NCBI GenBank assembly: GCA_028276305.1
Contig: JAPYWO010000008.1
Span: 1 to 12,549 of the forward strand
From: Candidatus Thermokryptus sp.
GTDB lineage: Bacteria; Bacteroidota; Ignavibacteria; Kryptoniales; Kryptoniaceae
DNA: 12,549 bases
Direction of reading: 5' to 3'
The notes below the pieces were generated by a model. It ran no database searches. It was not told the origin of the DNA and was given only the letters and a program-made list of their open reading frames with translations. Position 1 is the first letter of the stretch. Each line of letters begins with the position of its first letter. This document shows positions 7,931 to 12,549 of this stretch, piece after piece. The position numbers and the translations under genes were made by a program.

Positions 7931-7936
7931 AGGAGG
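7931..7936 (+). promoter_or_regulatory. Strong Shine-Dalgarno of ppdK
   Basis: AGGAGG, within AGGAGGAGGG at 7931-7940, lies 8 nt before the ppdK ATG. It is the strongest ribosome binding site in the window and contrasts with the weak or absent ones before smc, lpxB, queA and the permease. It fixes the ppdK start and suggests a high translation rate. Confidence 0.85.
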
Positions 7937-7944
7937 AGGGTTAA

Positions 7945-10758
7945 ATGGCAAAGAAATATGTTTATTTTTTCGGTGGAGGAAAAGCGGAAGGAACAGCTGA
8001 AATGAAAAATTTACTCGGTGGAAAAGGAGCAAACCTCGCTGAGATGACGAACATCGGATTACCCGTTCCACCTGGCTTTACAATCACAACGGAAGTTTGT
8101 AGCTATTATTACAAGCATAATCAAACTTATCCGAAAGGACTTGAGGAACAAGTGAAGAAAGCCCTTGCAAAGGTTGAGAAACTTGTTGGGAGGAAATTTG
8201 GTGACCCTAAAAACCCTCTTCTCGTCTCCGTTAGGTCAGGTGCTCCGGTCTCAATGCCAGGGATGATGGATACGATTTTAAATCTCGGGCTTAACGATGA
8301 AACCGTTAAGGGTTTAATTGAACAGACAAAAAATGAGAGATTTGCCTGGGATGCATATCGTAGGTTTGTTCAGATGTATGGTGATGTTGTTTTGGGTTTG
8401 AAGCCGGAGACGAAAGAGGAAAGGGACCCGTTTGAAGTTTTAATTGAAGAGAAAAAAAAGGCGAGAGGAGTTGAACACGATGTTGAACTTACAGCTGAAG
8501 ATTTGAAAGAGCTTGTATACGAGTTTAAAGAATTGATAAAGAAAAGAAAAGGAGTGGATTTTCCTGAGGACCCGTGGGAACAGCTTTGGGGTGCCATTGG
8601 TGCGGTTTTTCGTTCGTGGATGAATCCAAGAGCGGTTGCGTATAGAAAGATTTATAATATCCCCGATGATATGGGAACCGCTGTAAATGTGCAGACAATG
8701 GTTTTTGGAAATATGGGTGATGATTCTGGGACCGGTGTTGCTTTCACAAGAAATCCCGCAACCGGGGAGAACGAGTTTTACGGTGAGTTCTTGATGAACG
8801 CTCAAGGTGAGGATGTAGTCGCTGGAATAAGAACTCCATTGCCAATTGAGAAACTTAAGGAGGTAATGCCGAATGTTTATGAGCAATTGCTCAAGGTGAG
8901 GCAAATCCTTGAGAGCAGATTAAAGGATATGCAAGACATTGAATTTACTATAGAGCGTGGAAAACTTTACATGTTGCAAACACGCGCTGGGAAAAGAACT
9001 GGTTTTGCAGCTGTTAGAATAGCGGTTGATATGGTAGAGGAAGGGTTGATAACAAAGGAGGAAGCGCTATTAAGGATAGAGCCGGATGCTTTGAATCATC
9101 TTTTAAGACCGATCTTTGATGCGAGAGAAAAGGAGAAAGCTATAAAAGAGGGACGACTTTTAGCTAAAGGTTTGCCAGCTGGACCCGGGGCAGCTACCGG
9201 GCGGGTTGTTTTCCATTCCGAAGACGCTGAGGAGTGGGCAAGGCGTGGCGAAAAAGTCATCTTAACAAGAATTGAGACATCCCCAGAAGATATAAAAGGT
9301 ATGTATGCTGCGGAGGGAATTTTAACCTCAAGAGGTGGGATGACTTCCCACGCTGCTTTAGTAGCAAGGCAAATGGGCAAAGTTTGTGTTGTGGGTTGTG
9401 GTGCTCTTGATATTGATTATGTGAAGAAGGAAATAAGAGTTAACGGACAAGTGATAAAAGAGGGCGATTATATATCAATTGATGGTTCAACTGGTGAAGT
9501 CATACTTGGGAAGATAACGACAAAGCCTAGCGAGGTTTTACAGGTTTTGGTTGAGAAAACGCTTGACCCTGAAAATGCGCCTGTTTATAAGCAATTTGAA
9601 AAATTGATGAAATGGGCTGATGAAGTTAGAAAATTGAGAATAAGAACTAACGCTGACCTTCCAAAGCAAGCTGAGGTAGCGGTTGCTTTTGGTGCTGAAG
9701 GTATTGGGTTGACCAGAACTGAACATATGTTCTTTGAAGGCGATAGGATAATTTCAATGAGGAAGATGATCCTTGCCGACACGAAAGAAGAAAGGGAATC
9801 CGCGTTAAATGAACTTTTGCCTTTGCAAAGGCAGGACTTTTACGGAATTTTCAAAGTCATGGGTGATAGACCTGTTACGATCAGGACACTTGATCCGCCC
9901 TTGCATGAATTTTTGCCTCACACGGATGAGGAAATAAAGGAATTTTCAGAGAAAACCGGAATTCCAGAGGAAAAAATCAGGAGAAGGTTAGCCGAGCTTA
10001 AAGAGTTTAATCCTATGCTTGGTTTCAGGGGTTGTCGTCTTGGCATTGTTTATCCCGAGATAACCGCAATGCAGACAAGAGCTATAATTGAAGCAGCTTG
10101 TGATGTCGCAAAAGAAGGTATTAAAGTTAAGCCAGAGATAATGATACCTTTGGTTGGGCATGTGAATGAGTTGAAGAATCAAGAAAAGATCGTCCGCGAG
10201 GTTGCAGAAAAGGTGATGGAGGAAAAAGGTGTAAGAGTTGAGTATTCGGTTGGGACGATGATTGAGGTTCCAAGAGCAGCTATAACGGCAGACGAGATAG
10301 CAACGGTGGCTGAGTTTTTCTCATTCGGGACGAATGATTTGACGCAGATGGGAATGGGGCTTTCAAGGGATGATTATGAGAAATTTATTTACAAGTATCT
10401 TGACCTTGGGATTTACGATAAGGACCCATTCCAAACGATAGATGTTAAAGGTGTTGGTGAACTTATGAGAATTGGCGTTGAGAAAGGGCGTTCGGTTAGA
10501 CCGAATTTGAAGGTTGGAATTTGTGGGGAGCACGGTGGTGACCCAGCGACGATTGAATTTTGTCATAAAATTGGGCTTGATTATGTAAGTTGCTCGCCGT
10601 ATAGAGTTCCGATAGCAAGGTTAGCTGCTGCAAGAGCTGCGCTTCTTTACAATGGTTTCAAGAAAAAAGCGCAGGTCAAGAAGACGGATAGGAAGGCGGT
10701 TAAAAAAGTTAAAGCAACTGCTAAGTCAAAGGCAAAAGCCAAGGTCAACAAAAAGTGA
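7945..10758 (+). CDS. ppdK: Pyruvate, phosphate dikinase with a Lys/Ala-rich C-terminal tail
   Basis: PPDK interconverts pyruvate, ATP and phosphate with phosphoenolpyruvate, AMP and pyrophosphate, serving PEP synthesis or pyrophosphate-linked glycolysis in the cytoplasm. Domains in order: an N-terminal ATP-grasp nucleotide-binding domain (about 1-350, with [20 protein letters not shown] near the start, [16 protein letters not shown] at 95-110 and [10 protein letters not shown] near 345), a swivelling phosphohistidine domain with TSHAA (catalytic H469), and a C-terminal TIM barrel for PEP/pyruvate (RTEHM 591-595, GTNDLTQ 795-801, [10 protein letters not shown] with acid/base C860). The core ends at about residue 905, as expected for a protein of about 880-900 residues. 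The remaining 32 residues are extra and contain 15 Lys and 1 Arg, the rest mainly Ala and Val; the tail resembles histone-H1-like bacterial tails. The gene is 17 nt after the previous one, has a strong Shine-Dalgarno and ends at a terminator. Its transcript may come from the upstream operon or from a promoter inside it. Confidence 0.97.
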   Translation: MAKKYVYFFGGGKAEGTAEMKNLLGGKGANLAEMTNIGLPVPPGFTITTEVCSYYYKHNQTYPKGLEEQVKKALAKVEKLVGRKFGDPKNPLLVSVRSGAPVSMPGMMDTILNLGLNDETVKGLIEQTKNERFAWDAYRRFVQMYGDVVLGLKPETKEERDPFEVLIEEKKKARGVEHDVELTAEDLKELVYEFKELIKKRKGVDFPEDPWEQLWGAIGAVFRSWMNPRAVAYRKIYNIPDDMGTAVNVQTMVFGNMGDDSGTGVAFTRNPATGENEFYGEFLMNAQGEDVVAGIRTPLPIEKLKEVMPNVYEQLLKVRQILESRLKDMQDIEFTIERGKLYMLQTRAGKRTGFAAVRIAVDMVEEGLITKEEALLRIEPDALNHLLRPIFDAREKEKAIKEGRLLAKGLPAGPGAATGRVVFHSEDAEEWARRGEKVILTRIETSPEDIKGMYAAEGILTSRGGMTSHAALVARQMGKVCVVGCGALDIDYVKKEIRVNGQVIKEGDYISIDGSTGEVILGKITTKPSEVLQVLVEKTLDPENAPVYKQFEKLMKWADEVRKLRIRTNADLPKQAEVAVAFGAEGIGLTRTEHMFFEGDRIISMRKMILADTKEERESALNELLPLQRQDFYGIFKVMGDRPVTIRTLDPPLHEFLPHTDEEIKEFSEKTGIPEEKIRRRLAELKEFNPMLGFRGCRLGIVYPEITAMQTRAIIEAACDVAKEGIKVKPEIMIPLVGHVNELKNQEKIVREVAEKVMEEKGVRVEYSVGTMIEVPRAAITADEIATVAEFFSFGTNDLTQMGMGLSRDDYEKFIYKYLDLGIYDKDPFQTIDVKGVGELMRIGVEKGRSVRPNLKVGICGEHGGDPATIEFCHKIGLDYVSCSPYRVPIARLAAARAALLYNGFKKKAQVKKTDRKAVKKVKATAKSKAKAKVNKK

Positions 10759-10765
10759 ATTTTAT

Positions 10766-10790
10766 GCGGGGGTAGTCGCCCCCGCTTTTT
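10766..10790 (+). terminator. Intrinsic terminator after ppdK
   Basis: A perfect 7-bp GC-only stem, GCGGGGG (10766-10772) pairing with CCCCCGC (10779-10785), encloses a 6-base loop TAGTCG and is followed directly by five Ts. It starts 7 nt after the ppdK stop. This is a textbook rho-independent terminator on the + strand and marks the end of the ppdK transcript. There is no matching A-run on the left, so it should act in one direction only. Confidence 0.93.
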
Positions 10791-10816
10791 AAATTCAAAT
10801 AAAATTTTTAAACGCT

Positions 10817-11857
10817 ATGAAACTTTCGGATTTTAGTTATCAGCTTCCTAAAAATTTGATAGCAAAATATCCGGCTGAGCCAAGGGATAGCGCTCGGCTT
10901 CTTGTTCTTGACAGAAAAAACAGAAAAATTGAAGACAAGGTTTTCACGGATATAGTTGATTATCTTGAAGAGGGTGATTCGCTTGTTATTAATGTCTCAA
11001 AGGTTTTTCCGGCAAGATTGATAGGAAGAAAGGAGAAAACGGGAGCCAAAATTGAAATTCTTTTATTAAGGGAACTTAACCCAGAGGAACATCTTTGGGA
11101 TGTTTTAGTTGATCCAGCGCGCAAAGTTAGAATAGGAAATAAAATTTATTTCGGGGAAAATGATGAAGTTTACTGCGAGGTCATTGATAATACAACATCA
11201 AGGGGTAGGACGATAAAGTTTCACTATGAGGGTGATTTCTTCAAGTTCGTTGAGAAATATGGTCAAGTTCCACTTCCACCGTATATAAAAAGACCGCCTC
11301 AGGAGGAGGATAAAGAATGGTATCAGACAGTTTACGCAAGTGTTGTTGGTTCAGTTGCTGCGCCAACCGCTGGGTTGCATTTTACAACGCGACTTTTGAA
11401 AAGGATTGAAAAGAAAGGTGTTAAAATTGTCCCAATAGTTCTTCATATCGGAATAGGGACTTTCAGAAAGGTTGAAGTTGAGGACTTAAGTAAGCACAGG
11501 ATGGATTCGGAGTATTTTGAGATCTCCCCGGAGAGCGCGAAATTGATTAATGAGACAATTGACAAAAAGAAAAGTGTCGTTGCAGTTGGTACAAGTACAG
11601 TTAGAGCGCTTGAATCAAGCGTGACAGCAGATGGTCATGTCAAGCCGTATAAGGGTTGGACTGATAAATTCATTTATCCGCCTTATGAATTTAAAATTGT
11701 GGACAAACTTATAACAAATTTTCATATGCCTGAGTCAACTCCGCTTATACTTACAGCTGCTTTTGCAGGGCTTGATCTTTTGATGGAAGCTTACAAACAC
11801 GCAATAAAAAACGGTTATAGATTTTTAAGCTACGGCGACGCAATGCTTATAATCTAA
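10817..11857 (+). CDS. queA: S-adenosylmethionine:tRNA ribosyltransferase-isomerase QueA
   Basis: QueA transfers and isomerises the ribosyl part of S-adenosylmethionine onto 7-aminomethyl-7-deazaguanine at the tRNA wobble position, making epoxyqueuosine in the queuosine pathway. The protein is 346 residues, full length. The N-terminus MKLSDFSYQLPKNLIAKYPA is typical, which fixes the start. Further motifs are KVFPARL, WDVLVDPARK, LPPYIKRP, YQTVYA, GSVAAPTAGLHF (178-189), the HIGIGTF stretch, STVRALES, NFHMPEST and the C-terminal YGDAMLI (339-345). Motifs such as DNTTSRGRT, RMDSE and KGWTDKFIYPPYEF match the Bacteroidota-type enzyme as I remember it. The ATG is only 26 nt past the ppdK terminator and has no Shine-Dalgarno. 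TAAAAT at 10800-10805 could be a -10 element, but no convincing -35 is present. The gene probably heads a new transcript with the permease 21 nt downstream. Confidence 0.96.
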   Translation: MKLSDFSYQLPKNLIAKYPAEPRDSARLLVLDRKNRKIEDKVFTDIVDYLEEGDSLVINVSKVFPARLIGRKEKTGAKIEILLLRELNPEEHLWDVLVDPARKVRIGNKIYFGENDEVYCEVIDNTTSRGRTIKFHYEGDFFKFVEKYGQVPLPPYIKRPPQEEDKEWYQTVYASVVGSVAAPTAGLHFTTRLLKRIEKKGVKIVPIVLHIGIGTFRKVEVEDLSKHRMDSEYFEISPESAKLINETIDKKKSVVAVGTSTVRALESSVTADGHVKPYKGWTDKFIYPPYEFKIVDKLITNFHMPESTPLILTAAFAGLDLLMEAYKHAIKNGYRFLSYGDAMLII

Positions 11858-11878
11858 ACCTAACTCTCCTCATTTCTT

Positions 11879-12549
11879 ATGAAAACGCTCATCTTTGTTT
11901 CTCTCAACATCATCATTTTTTTAATTTTTGTTCGTCTTGTCAGACAAAAGAACCTTTTAAGTTACTTTGAGTCAGGGCGTTGGTGGATAACTTGGCTTGC
12001 TGTATCAGTTATAACCTTGATGGATGAACTCACATCAATTTATTATGCTCCTTTTGAAGCATATAGATTTATCGGGATAAAAGCGATCGTTTATATCGCT
12101 TTGACCTCTCTTTTCATTCGTTTCCTTTCAACGCGAATGGTTGAAATCGCAGAGATACTTGAAGTCCATAATATAAAAGGTGGCGGGGTTTATTCCTTTT
12201 CTTACCTTGTCCTCGGACCAACCGTATCTTTTATTGCGATTGCTTCCATTCTCGTCACTTATATTTTAACTGCGTCAATCTCAACCGTTAGCGCTGTTGA
12301 AAACGGAGCAGCTTTTCTTTCTCTATCGCCCGACTTTAAATTCATTCTTAAGTTTTTCGTCGTCTGGTTTATAACTGGACTTAACATCCTCGGGATAAGG
12401 GAAAATGCAAGGTTTACATTTTTAATTTTCATTTTCGTCTCGTTCGTAATTTTGAATTTAATCGCCGGGGGATTTTTAAATTTTTCTTCGGATTCCTTCG
12501 CGAAAGTTTATGAGAGTTATTCACTTTTTATCGCTGATTTGAACGATGA
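11879..12549 (+). CDS. APC-superfamily amino acid permease, N-terminal part (runs off the window)
   Basis: This frame is open for 223 codons from the ATG at 11879 to the window end, with no stop. An in-frame TAA at 11861 and the lack of any other start codon between make this ATG the first possible start. The product is a polytopic membrane protein with hydrophobic segments at about 3-20, 36-48, 66-83, 106-134, 155-172 and 178-200. The features that suggest the APC superfamily (amino acid/polyamine/organocation transporters) are GGGVYSF (101-107) and GLNILGIREN (167-176), which resembles the N-x-x-G-(IV)-R-E-S motif of amino acid permeases. The first helix region lacks the usual GxG substrate motif, so it is a divergent member. 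Substrate cannot be told, and half or more of the protein is missing. There is no Shine-Dalgarno; it is probably cotranscribed with queA. The ATG assignment is good and the family is moderately supported. Confidence 0.65.
   Translation, partial: MKTLIFVSLNIIIFLIFVRLVRQKNLLSYFESGRWWITWLAVSVITLMDELTSIYYAPFEAYRFIGIKAIVYIALTSLFIRFLSTRMVEIAEILEVHNIKGGGVYSFSYLVLGPTVSFIAIASILVTYILTASISTVSAVENGAAFLSLSPDFKFILKFFVVWFITGLNILGIRENARFTFLIFIFVSFVILNLIAGGFLNFSSDSFAKVYESYSLFIADLND

Noticed and set aside
11498..11510. QueA motif RMDSE where E. coli has IMHSE
   Set aside because: The Asp form is, from memory, the usual one in Bacteroidota-type QueA, and the surrounding motifs are of the same type, so it does not indicate altered chemistry.
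175..11857. Many open frames of about 60-150 codons on the - strand inside smc, lpxB, ppdK and other genes
   Set aside because: They lie antisense to strongly supported genes, their translations are low-complexity (Ser/Phe/Leu-rich mirror images of Glu/Lys-rich coding), and none shows a recognisable motif or a ribosome binding site.

Overview
The window is a compact run of bacterial housekeeping genes, all on the + strand and almost without intergenic space. lpxB and lpxK point to a Gram-negative organism that makes lipid A. Several proteins carry sequence habits I associate with the Bacteroidota/Chlorobi/Ignavibacteria (FCB) lineage: the SMC N-terminal stretch with GPNGCGKTN and LRSDKMEDVIFNG, the DDAFQ motif in LpxK, and in QueA the motifs RMDSE, DNTTSRGRT and WDVLVDPARK. 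The DNA is AT-rich, arginine is mostly AGA/AGG, and the proteins are rich in Lys, Glu and Ile, which would suit a thermophile such as Kryptonia or a relative. The lineage is an inference from remembered family patterns, and the thermophily is weaker still.

Layout: (i) 3-152, the C-terminal tail of an unidentified membrane protein. (ii) 175-7927, a tight block of smc, an MtnX-like HAD phosphatase, a membrane methyltransferase of the isoprenylcysteine methyltransferase (ICMT) family, lpxB, lpxK and a class I glutamine-amidotransferase-like hydrolase. Three of its junctions are 4-nt ATGA overlaps and the other two gaps are 14 and 17 nt, so it is probably one operon. (iii) 7945-10758, ppdK, behind a strong Shine-Dalgarno sequence and closed by a clear intrinsic terminator at 10766-10790. 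(iv) 10817-12549, queA followed after 21 nt by a permease, probably of the APC superfamily, that runs off the window end. No gene-free stretch exceeds about 60 bases. I see no tRNA, rRNA, CRISPR array, insertion sequence or phage signature.

How the genes work together: LpxB and LpxK perform consecutive steps of lipid A synthesis (disaccharide formation, then 4'-phosphorylation). The ICMT-family enzyme just upstream is the most suggestive gene here, because a Leptospira member of this family, LmtA, methylates the lipid A 1-phosphate. SMC (chromosome organisation), the HAD phosphatase and the amidotransferase-like hydrolase share the operon without an obvious common pathway. PPDK interconverts pyruvate and phosphoenolpyruvate and has an unusual Lys/Ala-rich C-terminal tail. 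QueA makes the queuosine precursor on tRNA. Overall this is a core genomic region. I see no defence system or mobile island, and the points of interest are the lipid-A-linked methyltransferase and the basic PPDK tail.
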